Shown here: piece after piece, positions 51,022 to 59,472 of the stretch | Layout of the letters: each line of letters opens with the position of its first letter | How positions within the stretch are numbered: the stretch's first letter is position 1 | Source of the DNA: Sutterella sp. | GTDB lineage: Bacteria; Pseudomonadota; Gammaproteobacteria; Burkholderiales; Burkholderiaceae_F | Assembly: GCA_019418605.1 (NCBI GenBank) | Contig: DYBN01000054.1 | Span: forward strand, 1-64,000 | Length of the DNA: 64,000 bases | Direction of reading: 5' to 3' | The notes under the pieces: generated by a model | What the model was told of the DNA's origin: nothing | Databases searched by the model: none | What the model saw: the letters and a program-made list of their open reading frames with translations, nothing else | Program-made: the position numbers and the translations under genes

Positions 51022-53235
51022 ATGCTCAACTGGCTGAGAATCATCTTCTTTTCGGCCATCGCGCTCGGCGCGGGCATGCTCATCACGCTTGCCGCCGGAG
51101 GCTCGAACTCGGCCGACTTCGAGCGCTACTTCCCGGTTTTGCTCGTCATCAACATCTTTGCCACGCTCACGCTCTTTGCCTTTGTCGTGGCAATCACGTA
51201 CCGCATGGCGATGCGGCTCAAAAAAGGCGCCTTCGGCTCGAAGATGTCCGCCAAGCTTGCGCTTGCGATGTCGGCCACGGCGCTCATTCCGTGCCTGTTG
51301 ATCTACCTCGTCTCCAACCAGTTCATCGGCCGCTCGATCGACTCGTGGTTTGACGTGCGCATCGAGCAGGCCCTCGACTCGGGCGTTGCCTTCTCAAGCG
51401 AAATCATCGACCGGCAGCAAAAAAGCCTGCGGCAGACGGCGCTTCGCATCGCCTCGATCATCGCCGCGACCTCCAAGGCCGACCGCGCCGTGACGCTTGA
51501 TCGTCTGCGCGAGACGACAAACGCGGCCTCGGCGATCGTCTTTTCTCCCACCGGGGAGATGCTGCTGAGTTCCTTTTCTCCGACGGCGGCCACCATCATC
51601 GACCGCCCGAGCGTCGAGCAGCTTGAAAAGGCCGCCGTCAACAACGGCATCTACATGCTCGAGGGCGATCAGCTGGAGACCGACGAAGTGCTGCGCATCC
51701 GCTCGATCGTGCCGCTTGAGATGTCCACAAGCCTCAAGCCCTCGAGCTTTCTGCAGCTCACGCAGCTCATTCCGCGCGAGTACGCCGGCCACACCTTCGA
51801 TCTGGTGCAGGGCTACCGCAACTACCAGGAACTTGTGCTCGCGCGCGAGGGCTTGCGCAACATCTACGGCGTGACGCTTACGCTTACCATGGTGCTTGCG
51901 GTGCTCGGGGCCGTGGCCCTTGCGCTTTCCTTTGCGCGCACGGTCACCGCTCCCGTGCTGCAGCTCGCAAAGGGCACGCGCAAGGTGGCCGAGGGCGATT
52001 TGCGCCCCATTCGCGAATTCGGCGGCAAAAGCGAAATCAATGCCCTGACCAAGTCCTTCAACGTCATGGTCGCGCAGGTGGCAGAGGCGCGCGCCACGAT
52101 TGAAAAGCAGAAAAAACAGGCCGAAGAGGCCCGCGCGAATCTGGAACTGATTTTGGAGAACCTTTCGTCTGGCGTCATCGTCACCGACGACCGGCTCACG
52201 GTGATGCAGGCCAATGCGTCGGCCGCCGACATTTTGCACACGGCCGATCTGGCCGCGGGGCTGCCGCTAACTTCCATCGCTCCCGAGTTCGCCCGGTCGC
52301 TTACCGAAAAAATTCAAATCGCCGACAAGGAAGACGACATCCGCTTTGAGCTTGAGCTTGCGCGACACGACGTCGACGCGCCTCTTTTTCTTTTCATCCG
52401 AGCCGCGCGGCTCGAAGGCGACGCCCTGCGCCGCGGCTGGGTCATCGTCTTTGACGACATCTCGACGGTGCTCGAGGCGCAGCGCGCCGTCGCCTGGGGC
52501 GAAGTCGCCCGGCGCCTTGCGCACGAAATCAAAAACCCCCTCACCCCGATTCGGCTTGCCACCGAGCGGCTTGAGATGAAGCTCGCGGGCAAGCTCAACG
52601 AAAAGGACGCGGCGCTGTTGACGCGCACAAGCCGCACGATCATCACGCAGGTCGACGCGATGAAGCAGATGGTCAACGACTTTCGCGACTACGCCAAGCT
52701 GCCCGCGGCCGTCCTTGTGCCGATGGACATCAACGCCTTTGTGCGCGAGCTCGAAGAGTTCTACGCCACGGCGGGCACCCCGCTTGTCGTCTCGCTCGAA
52801 GAGGGGCTGCCGCCCATTGCGGGCGACGCGGGGCAGCTCAGGCAGGTCGTGCACAACATCGTGGGCAATGCGGTGGACGCCACGCAGGGGCTTGAGCACC
52901 CCGAAATTCGCCTCACCACAAGCGGCGTGCACCGCCCCGACGGCAAGATCGAGGCCGTGCGCATCACGATCGAAGACAACGGCCCGGGGTTTTCGGCCAA
53001 CATCCTTGCCCGCGCCTTCGAGCCCTACACCACCACCAAGCCCACCGGCACGGGCCTGGGGCTGCCCATGGTCAAGAAGATCGTCGAGGAGCACCACGGC
53101 CGCATCACGATCGGCAACCGCACCGACCTCACCGGCGCCGTGCTCGGCGCACAGATCGTGATCGTCGTCCCGCGCATGCCGCCTGCGTCAACTGCCGACG
53201 CAGCGCCGGATCAAAATGCGCGTATGTTAGTATGA
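51022..53235 (+). CDS. ntrY: NtrY-like sensor histidine kinase
   Basis: The 737-residue inner-membrane kinase has two N-terminal transmembrane segments (residues 5-25 and about 45-65), a third near 100, a periplasmic sensor region, another segment near 285-305, a HAMP linker, a PAS domain and a C-terminal kinase core. The phosphorylated histidine is H501 in LAHEIKNPLTPIRLA. The ATP-binding N, G1 and G2 boxes are VVHNIVGNAVDAT, EDNGPGF and GTGLGLPMVKKI. NtrY homologues respond to nitrogen or redox cues. It is paired with the next gene. Confidence 0.92.
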   Translation: MLNWLRIIFFSAIALGAGMLITLAAGGSNSADFERYFPVLLVINIFATLTLFAFVVAITYRMAMRLKKGAFGSKMSAKLALAMSATALIPCLLIYLVSNQFIGRSIDSWFDVRIEQALDSGVAFSSEIIDRQQKSLRQTALRIASIIAATSKADRAVTLDRLRETTNAASAIVFSPTGEMLLSSFSPTAATIIDRPSVEQLEKAAVNNGIYMLEGDQLETDEVLRIRSIVPLEMSTSLKPSSFLQLTQLIPREYAGHTFDLVQGYRNYQELVLAREGLRNIYGVTLTLTMVLAVLGAVALALSFARTVTAPVLQLAKGTRKVAEGDLRPIREFGGKSEINALTKSFNVMVAQVAEARATIEKQKKQAEEARANLELILENLSSGVIVTDDRLTVMQANASAADILHTADLAAGLPLTSIAPEFARSLTEKIQIADKEDDIRFELELARHDVDAPLFLFIRAARLEGDALRRGWVIVFDDISTVLEAQRAVAWGEVARRLAHEIKNPLTPIRLATERLEMKLAGKLNEKDAALLTRTSRTIITQVDAMKQMVNDFRDYAKLPAAVLVPMDINAFVRELEEFYATAGTPLVVSLEEGLPPIAGDAGQLRQVVHNIVGNAVDATQGLEHPEIRLTTSGVHRPDGKIEAVRITIEDNGPGFSANILARAFEPYTTTKPTGTGLGLPMVKKIVEEHHGRITIGNRTDLTGAVLGAQIVIVVPRMPPASTADAAPDQNARMLV

Positions 53236-53299
53236 AGCGGTAACGGCGCCGTACCGCGCGCATCATTTCAGGACGGCGCTTGAAAGGACGTGGCAATTT

Positions 53300-54046
53300 A
53301 TGGCAAAAATTCTGATTGTCGACGATGAAATAGGCATTCGTGAGCTCTTGGCCGAGATTCTCGAAGAAGAGGGCTATACGACCTATGCGGCCGAAAACGC
53401 TGAAGCCGCCCGTGTTCTGATATCCCAAGAAGAATTTGACCTCATTCTTCTCGACATCTGGATGCCGGACACCGACGGCGTGACGCTGCTCAAGGAATGG
53501 GGCTCGCGCAAGATGCTGCACTGCCCGGTGATCATGATGAGCGGCCACGGCACGATCGAGACGGCGGTGGAGGCCACCAAGTTCGGCGCTCTCGCCTTTC
53601 TCGAAAAGCCCATCTCGATGCAAAAGCTCCTTGACACGGTGCGCCACGGGCTTGACGTGAAAAAGCGCATCGCCGCCATGGCCCGCTACCAGCCTGCCCC
53701 GCCCCCGAAGCCGCGCCCGCAGAGCGTCTCGGTCAACGCCGAATTTTCCGAATCCAAGCCCGAGATGCCCAAGCTCGTGGTGCCCGGCGCCGACATGGTG
53801 ATCGACTTCAACAAGACGCTGCGCGAGGTGCGCGAGACCTGCGAGCGCGCCTACCTGCTTGCGCTCATGCGCCACGAGTCCTACCAGATGACCCGCGTGG
53901 CCCGCCATGCGGGGCTTGAGCGCACGCACTTGTACCGCAAGCTCAAGGCGCTCAAGATGGAAATCGTGCGCCACCCCAACACCCACGTCAGGGCCGAGGG
54001 CGAAGACGACGCAGGCACCGATCCTGGAGCGGGCGGGCGCTTTTAA
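53300..54046 (+). CDS. NtrX-like response regulator without AAA+ domain
   Basis: The 248-residue protein has an N-terminal receiver domain (acidic pair D8-D9, phosphorylation site D52 in LLDIWMPDTDG, K103 in FLEKP). A Pro-rich linker around residues 128-160 follows, then a Fis-type helix-turn-helix (YLLALMRHESYQMTRVARHAGLERTHLYRKLKAL). The central sigma-54 AAA+ domain of true NtrX is absent, so it cannot activate sigma-54 promoters by that route. It probably works as a simple DNA-binding activator or repressor. AAAGGA precedes the start at 53300. Confidence 0.9.
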   Translation: MAKILIVDDEIGIRELLAEILEEEGYTTYAAENAEAARVLISQEEFDLILLDIWMPDTDGVTLLKEWGSRKMLHCPVIMMSGHGTIETAVEATKFGALAFLEKPISMQKLLDTVRHGLDVKKRIAAMARYQPAPPPKPRPQSVSVNAEFSESKPEMPKLVVPGADMVIDFNKTLREVRETCERAYLLALMRHESYQMTRVARHAGLERTHLYRKLKALKMEIVRHPNTHVRAEGEDDAGTDPGAGGRF

Positions 54047-54187
54047 AAAAACGCCGGCAGCTCAAAAAGAAGGGGATGGCGAGAAGGTGCGGCCCGCCGG
54101 CCGCCCGGCGCGCATCCCCTTTTTGCTGAGCGCCCGCCTTCGACATTTGCCTCCCGCGCCCTGCCGAATTTGAGCCGCCCGCGGCTT

Positions 54188-54215
54188 TTGTCCTTTCACT
54201 GCAAGCGGCTACAAT
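54188..54215 (+). promoter_or_regulatory. Promoter for trkAH
   Basis: TTGTCC (54188-54193), a 16-base spacer and TACAAT (54210-54215) lie 90 bases upstream of the trkA start. This is the best-spaced of the TACAAT-type elements in the window. Confidence 0.55.
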
Positions 54216-54305
54216 CGGGCAACTTCTTTGGAAATCAAGCCCAAAGGGCGCACGGGGCGTCTTGAACGCAAGACCCCCGAATGCCTTTTTGCGCACCTTC
54301 AAGTC

Positions 54306-55715
54306 ATGCAGATTCTCATCATTGGCGCCGGCCGCATCGGCCGCTCCGTTGCCGAAGCTCTTGTCGACGAGGCCAACGACATCACCGTCGTTGACACCGA
54401 CGCTTCGCGCATTGAAGAACTGCAGGAGAGGCTTGATCTGCGCGGCATCGTGGGCAGCGCCACCTCGCCCGAGGTTTTGCGTCAGGCGGGCGCCGAAGAC
54501 GCCGACATGATCGTTGCGGTCACCGCAACCGACGAAACCAACATGGCCGTGTGCCTGTTGGCCTCGCGGTTATTCAACATCCCGACGCGCATTGCGCGCG
54601 TGCGCAACAGCGAACTGCGCGAGTACCCGCGCGTGATGGCCGAGGAAGGCTTTCAGATCACAAGCTCCATCTGGCCCGAGCAGGCGCTCACCGAGTCGCT
54701 TCTAAAGCTCATCGAGTTTCCCGAAGCGCTGCAGATCATTGAGTTTGCCGAAGGGCGCGCGATGCTTTTTTCCGTGCGCGCCGTCGCAGGCAGCCCCCTG
54801 GTCGGGCGGCCCGCGGGCGACCTTGCGGTGCACCTTCCCAAAGTGCCCGCGCGCATCATCGCCGTGTTTCGCCGCAACAGAAGGCTGGTGCTTTCTGACG
54901 AAACCGTCATCGAAAGCGGCGACGAGGTGCTCGCGCTAGCCTCGGGGCGCGACGTGCGCCGCGTGATTTCCGAGTTTCGCCACCACGAAAAGTCGATTCA
55001 CCGCATCATCGTCGGGGGCGACGCGCTTCTGGCGCTGCAGCTAGCCCGCGAGCTCAACGGGCCGGATTCAAGAAAAAGCTACGAGATCAACATTCTTGAC
55101 ACCGACAAGGCGCAGATTCGAAAGCTTGCCGCGCAAACGCCCGGACACACGCTTTTTCTCGAGGGCTCGATCATCGACGAGGAGGTGCTCGAGAGCGCCG
55201 GGGTGGACCGTTGCGACCTTTTCATTGCGCTCAGCCGCCACGACGAGACAAACATCATGGGCTCGCTCTTGGCCAAAAAGATGGGCGCGCGCCGCGCCAT
55301 TGCGCTTACCGACAGCACCACCTTCAGCAGCCTCATGCAGGGCTCGCAAATCGACGTCACGGTGTCGGTGACGCAGGCAACGATCGGCGAGCTGCTGCGG
55401 CACGTGCGCCACGGCGACGTGCTCGCGGCCTACTCGCTTCGCAGAGGCGTGGCCGAAGCCCTTGAGATCGTCGCGCACGGCAACCGGAAAAGCTCGCGCG
55501 TCGTGGGCCGCAAACTTTCTGAAATCGCCCTTCCCGAGGGCGTCTCGATTGCCGCGCTCGTGCGCGAAGATCCCGTCTCGCAGCAGCCCGAAGTGCTCAT
55601 TGCCTCCGCCTCGCTCACGGTGGAGTCCGAAGACAGCGTCATCGTCTTCGTGCCCAACAAGCGCACCATCCCGCAAGTCGAAAAGCTCTTTGCGGTCGAC
55701 GTGGGATTTTTCTAG
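54306..55715 (+). CDS. trkA: Trk potassium uptake regulatory subunit TrkA
   Basis: The 469-residue cytoplasmic protein binds NAD(H) and gates the TrkH channel. It has two tandem RCK units. The first nucleotide site is MQILIIGAGRIGRSVAE with DTDASRIEELQ, and the second, IIVGGDALLALQLARELN, is more degenerate. Each is followed by a TrkA_C domain. The start at 54306 matches the family N-terminus. It lies 11 bases before trkH, forming a two-gene operon. Confidence 0.95.
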   Translation: MQILIIGAGRIGRSVAEALVDEANDITVVDTDASRIEELQERLDLRGIVGSATSPEVLRQAGAEDADMIVAVTATDETNMAVCLLASRLFNIPTRIARVRNSELREYPRVMAEEGFQITSSIWPEQALTESLLKLIEFPEALQIIEFAEGRAMLFSVRAVAGSPLVGRPAGDLAVHLPKVPARIIAVFRRNRRLVLSDETVIESGDEVLALASGRDVRRVISEFRHHEKSIHRIIVGGDALLALQLARELNGPDSRKSYEINILDTDKAQIRKLAAQTPGHTLFLEGSIIDEEVLESAGVDRCDLFIALSRHDETNIMGSLLAKKMGARRAIALTDSTTFSSLMQGSQIDVTVSVTQATIGELLRHVRHGDVLAAYSLRRGVAEALEIVAHGNRKSSRVVGRKLSEIALPEGVSIAALVREDPVSQQPEVLIASASLTVESEDSVIVFVPNKRTIPQVEKLFAVDVGFF

Positions 55716-55726
55716 GAAGCTGCTCG

Positions 55727-57199
55727 ATGTTTCGCTCGCTGCGCTACATCCTCTTTCCGGTGCTCAACATCACGGCGCCCGTGCTGATGGCCTTTTCGCT
55801 CATCATGCTGCTGCCCGTGATCGTCTCAAACATCTACGAGGACGGCGCCTGGGGCGGCTTTCAAACGGGCGCGCTCATCTGCTTTGCCACGGGCGTTTTT
55901 CTTCTTGTCCTCACCCGCAAGGACAAGCGCGACTTAATGCCGCGCGACGGGTTTCTGCTTGCCACCATCATCTGGGTGGCCATTCCTCTTTTTGCGAGCA
56001 TTCCGCTTTACCTTGAAATTCCCGGCATCAACTTCACCTACGCCTTTTTCGAGGCGATGAGCGGCACGACGACCACGTGCGCGTCGGTGCTCGAGAAACT
56101 TGACTCGCTGCCCGAGTCGATCAACTTCTGGCGCTGCTTTTTAAGCTGGCTCGGCGGCATGGGAATTCTCGTTCTTGCCGTGGCGATTCTGCCTGCGCTC
56201 GGCGTGGGCGGCTCGCAGATCTTCAAGGCTGAATTCTCAGGGCCCATGAAGGAGACGCGGTTAACGCCCCGGATTGCCGACACGGCCAAGGGACTGTGGT
56301 CCATCTATCTGGTGTTGAGTCTTGCTTGTGCGGGAGCCTTTCGCGTGGCGGGCATGGATACGTTTGACAGCATCCTGCACGCCTTCTCCACCGTGAGCCT
56401 CGGAGGGTTTTCTTCGCACGACGCAAGCTTTAGCTACTGGGACAACCCCTCCATCGAGCTTGTGGCGATGTTTTTCATGACGATCTGCGGAATCAGCTTT
56501 TCGCTGCATTTCGTGGCCTGGCGCGCACGCTCGCCCGTAGCCTACTTCAAAAGCCCCGAGTGCCGCGCCTGGCTTGTCACGGTTTTTGTCATGGTGGCGG
56601 CCGTCACGGGCATTCTCTACGACTGGGAGGTGTACGAAGAGCCCTTGACGGCGTTGCGCTACGCCGCCTTCAACACAATCAGCATCGTGTCGACCTCGGG
56701 CTTTGCCACGGCCGACTTCAGCCTGTGGCCGGCGGCCGCGCCCTTCATTCTTTTTACCGTGGCCTGCTTTGCCACCTGCGGCGGCAGCACCGGAGGCGGC
56801 ATGAAGATGATGCGCGCCATCATCCTTTTAAAACAGCTCTCGCGGCAATTTACGCTCACGCTTTATCCCCGCGCGGTCGAGCCGATGACAATCGGGGGCA
56901 CCGTGGTCGGCCGCTCGGTCATCTTCTCGGCCATGGCCTTCATGGTGCTCTGGCTCATCGTCTCGGTGGTGGTGACGCTTGCCCTGATGGTCACGGGGCT
57001 TGACGTCACAAGCGCCATTTCGGCCACCGTCGCCTGCATCACGAATCTGGGGCCGGGACTGGGGCTCGTGGGCCCCTACTCCAACTTCTCGGTTCTCACC
57101 GACGCGCAGCTGTGGCTGTGCACGTTCCTAATGCTCATCGGGCGCTTGGAGCTTGTCACCGTGTTCGTACTCTTTACCCGCACGTTCTGGCGCTTTTAA
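55727..57199 (+). CDS. trkH: Trk potassium uptake channel TrkH/TrkG
   Basis: The 490-residue membrane protein is the potassium-translocating subunit. It has four pore-loop repeats of the KtrB/TrkH type, for example FFEAMSGTTTTCASVL, FSTVSLGGFSSHD, FNTISIVSTSGFATADF and ATVACITNLGPGLGLVG, each with a conserved glycine filter. Segment FATCGGSTGGGMKMMRAIIL is also a family hallmark. It works with TrkA. It converges on the TSUP permease gene with 36 bases between. Confidence 0.95.
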   Translation: MFRSLRYILFPVLNITAPVLMAFSLIMLLPVIVSNIYEDGAWGGFQTGALICFATGVFLLVLTRKDKRDLMPRDGFLLATIIWVAIPLFASIPLYLEIPGINFTYAFFEAMSGTTTTCASVLEKLDSLPESINFWRCFLSWLGGMGILVLAVAILPALGVGGSQIFKAEFSGPMKETRLTPRIADTAKGLWSIYLVLSLACAGAFRVAGMDTFDSILHAFSTVSLGGFSSHDASFSYWDNPSIELVAMFFMTICGISFSLHFVAWRARSPVAYFKSPECRAWLVTVFVMVAAVTGILYDWEVYEEPLTALRYAAFNTISIVSTSGFATADFSLWPAAAPFILFTVACFATCGGSTGGGMKMMRAIILLKQLSRQFTLTLYPRAVEPMTIGGTVVGRSVIFSAMAFMVLWLIVSVVVTLALMVTGLDVTSAISATVACITNLGPGLGLVGPYSNFSVLTDAQLWLCTFLMLIGRLELVTVFVLFTRTFWRF

Positions 57200-57235
57200 C
57201 CGCGCCGCCCGTAAAAACGCTCCTGTCCTGGCGCC

Positions 57236-57997
57236 CTATCCCAAATAGTCCCAGGCTGTCTTCACAAAGAGCGCGGCAATCACGACGATGATCAAGGGCC
57301 GCACGACGCGCACGCCGTTTTTGATGACAAGGCCCGCTCCGATGTAGTGCCCGGCGATGCAAAAGATCCCCGCAACAAGGCCCAGAATCCAGTTCACTTC
57401 GCCTGCGGCCGCAAAGGAGGCAAAAGCGGCAAAGCCGCTTGCGCTGTTGACCATTTTCATTTGCCCCGCGGCCTCGCGCACGGCAAGATGCGCCACCGCG
57501 CAAAATGAAATGAGCATGAGCGTGCCCGCGCCCGGCCCGTAAAAGCCGTCGTAGGCACCGCAAACAAGGGCCGAGACACCCAGCAGAATCATCTGCCGCC
57601 GGGCGTCGATGGGCGGAGGATTTTCCGAGAGCGTCTTGTTTTTCATCACGATCACGGCCGCAATGGGAAGCAGCCCGATCAGCAGAAACTTAAAGACGTC
57701 CTCGGGCACCAAAAGCGCAAGCCGCGCGCCCGCAAAGCTGCCGACAAAGGCGGCCGCCACGGGCACCCCCGTCAAGCGCAGGTCGGTAAAGCCCCCGCGA
57801 TACAGGCGCCAGGCCGACGTCGCCATGCCAAGAGAGCCTGCAAACTTTGACGTGCCAAGCGCCAAATGCGGGGGCACGCCCGCCATGAGATAGGCGGGCA
57901 GCGTGATGAGCCCGCCTCCGCCCGCGACGGCGTCGACAACGCTCCCCAAAAAGACAAGGGGACAGACGATCAAAAAGGTGGAAAGGTCTAGTTCCAT
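57236..57997 (-). CDS. TSUP (TauE/SafE) family permease
   Basis: The 253-residue membrane protein has about eight hydrophobic segments in two repeats, each carrying the family motif (GSVVDAVAGGGGLITLPAYL in the first half, GAYDGFYGPGAGTLM in the second). TSUP proteins move sulfite, sulfonates or related anions. The substrate here is unknown. It stands alone, starting with ATG at 57997. Confidence 0.87.
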   Translation of the reverse strand: MELDLSTFLIVCPLVFLGSVVDAVAGGGGLITLPAYLMAGVPPHLALGTSKFAGSLGMATSAWRLYRGGFTDLRLTGVPVAAAFVGSFAGARLALLVPEDVFKFLLIGLLPIAAVIVMKNKTLSENPPPIDARRQMILLGVSALVCGAYDGFYGPGAGTLMLISFCAVAHLAVREAAGQMKMVNSASGFAAFASFAAAGEVNWILGLVAGIFCIAGHYIGAGLVIKNGVRVVRPLIIVVIAALFVKTAWDYLG

Positions 57998-58085
57998 GGC
58001 TGAAAGCCTTCAGGCCGCATGCAAGGCCAAAGGGAAAGGCGGAAAGGCGCTCTTTAAAGGCGCCCGCCCTGCGGGAAGCTTTTTC

Positions 58086-58424
58086 TCAAGGCACGCCCCA
58101 CATCACCTTGACGCCCTTTTTGTCGGCTGCGCGCAGCATCTGCATAAGCGGAAAGACGCGCATGGCAAAACTCACGTGCTCCCGGGCGCGCTCACGCTCC
58201 TTTTCTTCCTGGTCTTCCTGCGCATAGGACGAATAGCGGCGCCCCCGCTCAAGTTCGAGCTCGCGCATGCGCGCCTTCTGCGCATCAAGAAGCTTCTTTT
58301 CACGGTCGATTTCGGCCTGCAGCTTTTCAATGACGCCGGGGATGTCCTCGGGCAGCCAGCAGCCTGCCTGCGTCCAGGGCCTCTCGAGCACCTTGCAGAC
58401 GGCTTCAAACGTCTCGGGCATCAT
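58086..58424 (-). CDS. Small protein of unknown function
   Basis: I do not recognise this 112-residue product. The N-terminal part is FEAVCKVLERPWTQAGCWLPEDIPG. Residues 30-85 form a charged stretch rich in Glu, Lys and Arg that is likely a long helix or coiled coil (LQAEIDREKKLLDAQKARMRE), and the last 25 are more hydrophobic. It has no signal or membrane segment. The start at 58424 follows GGGAGGA, a strong ribosome-binding site, which supports real translation. A terminator-like hairpin sits 57-92 bases upstream of the start. Confidence 0.6.
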   Translation of the reverse strand: MMPETFEAVCKVLERPWTQAGCWLPEDIPGVIEKLQAEIDREKKLLDAQKARMRELELERGRRYSSYAQEDQEEKERERAREHVSFAMRVFPLMQMLRAADKKGVKVMWGVP

Positions 58425-58748
58425 GAAAAATCCTCCCGCGGCGGGAGAGCGAAATTCAAGAAGGGCCACAGGCGCAACTCCTAAAAAAAGAAATCGGCGC
58501 CGGCCAGGGCCGGCGCAGGAACTGCTCAGGAAGGCGCACTTTGCGCGCGAAGAATCGGCAGCAATTGCGCAGGATACAACCGACAATCAAGGAAGATGCC
58601 GAAAGTTGCCGCAAATTGCTCGAAAAACCGCGCAACACGTCGCAAACATCCGTGAAATAGACGGCTTTTTGCGGCGCAGGGAGCGTTCGCGCCCGCCAGC
58701 CGCCGCTCATGTAGACTTCGGGCATCTGGACAACTCCGACCGAGCACT
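58425..58748. other. Intergenic region before PTS operon
   Basis: This 324-base gap separates the small unknown gene (minus) from the PTS EIIA gene (plus). It holds the minus-strand hairpin at 58481-58516. An open minus-strand frame of about 89 codons has no recognisable product. No convincing promoter was assigned for either side. Confidence 0.45.
58481..58516 (-). terminator. Minus-strand terminator-like hairpin with T tract
   Basis: GCGCCGGCC and GGCCGGCGC (58497-58516, two-base centre) form a 9-bp stem. On the minus strand it is followed by GATTTC and then seven T residues (58482-58489). This looks like an intrinsic terminator, yet no minus-strand gene is evident to its right; it lies in the leader of the small gene at 58086-58424. 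Confidence 0.6.
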
Positions 58749-59138
58749 GTGTCTACATCCATTTTCATTATCGCTCATGCGCCTTTGGCAAGTGCGCTCA
58801 AAAACTGCGCAATGCACGTCTACTCGTACGACGACCGCACGGGGGGACGCATCGAGGCGTGCGACGTTCCGGCCGACGCCGATGCAGGGCAGGTGACCGA
58901 GGACATCCGCAGCCGGCTTGCCGAGTGCGACAAGCCGGCCATTCTCTTTACCGACATCGTGGGCGCAACGCCTTCGAACATCGCCGAGTCGCTCGCCGAC
59001 GAAAATGCCGTCGTCGTCACCGGCGTCAATCTGCCGATGGTGCTCACGGCGCTGTGCCACCTCGACGAGCCCTTTGAGGAGCTCGTGCACATGGTCCGCA
59101 AGGCGGGCCTGGTGAGCATCTGCCCTGAAACCGCCTGA
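58749..59138 (+). CDS. PTS EIIA component, mannose type
   Basis: The 129-residue cytoplasmic protein begins STSIFIIAHAPLASAL, placing the phosphorylated histidine at residue 10, as in EIIA-Man. FTDIVGATPSNIAESL is the other family signature. It would accept phosphate from HPr. No sugar EIIB or EIIC gene is near, so the set is probably regulatory, as in other betaproteobacteria. The start is GTG at 58749. HPr follows after 61 bases. Confidence 0.92.
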   Translation: MSTSIFIIAHAPLASALKNCAMHVYSYDDRTGGRIEACDVPADADAGQVTEDIRSRLAECDKPAILFTDIVGATPSNIAESLADENAVVVTGVNLPMVLTALCHLDEPFEELVHMVRKAGLVSICPETA

Positions 59139-59199
59139 GGGCGCGCCCCTTAGCGCTCCTTTTTGCCGGCGCCCAACCTCCTTCATTTTTATTTTCCCC

Positions 59200-59469
59200 A
59201 TGCCCTCCCGCACCGTTACAGTGATCAACAAGCTCGGGCTTCACGCACGCCCGGCGGCTCTTCTAACGAAGACGGCCAACCTTTTCGAGTGCTCCGTCAC
59301 GATTGAAAAAGGCGCAAAAAAAGTCGACGCCAAATCGATTCTGGCGGTGATGACGCTTGCGGCCAAGTGCGGCGACGAGCTCACAATCACGGCCGAGGGA
59401 CGCAGCGACGCAGCCGCCCTTGAGGCGATCTGCGCGCTTTTCCAATCGCGCTTCGGGGAGGATGAATAA
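59200..59469 (+). CDS. ptsH: PTS phosphocarrier HPr
   Basis: The 89-residue protein carries phosphate from EI to EIIA. His15 lies in NKLGLHARPAA, and Ser46 (the HprK regulatory serine) lies in KSILAVMTLA. Length is normal. It ends three bases before ptsI, so the two genes are surely co-transcribed. Confidence 0.96.
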   Translation: MPSRTVTVINKLGLHARPAALLTKTANLFECSVTIEKGAKKVDAKSILAVMTLAAKCGDELTITAEGRSDAAALEAICALFQSRFGEDE

Positions 59470-59472
59470 GGC

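Noticed and set aside
58456..58725. An 89-codon minus-strand frame upstream of the small unknown gene
   Set aside because: It runs through the terminator-like hairpin, has no clear ribosome-binding site and matches no family. It was kept only as intergenic sequence.
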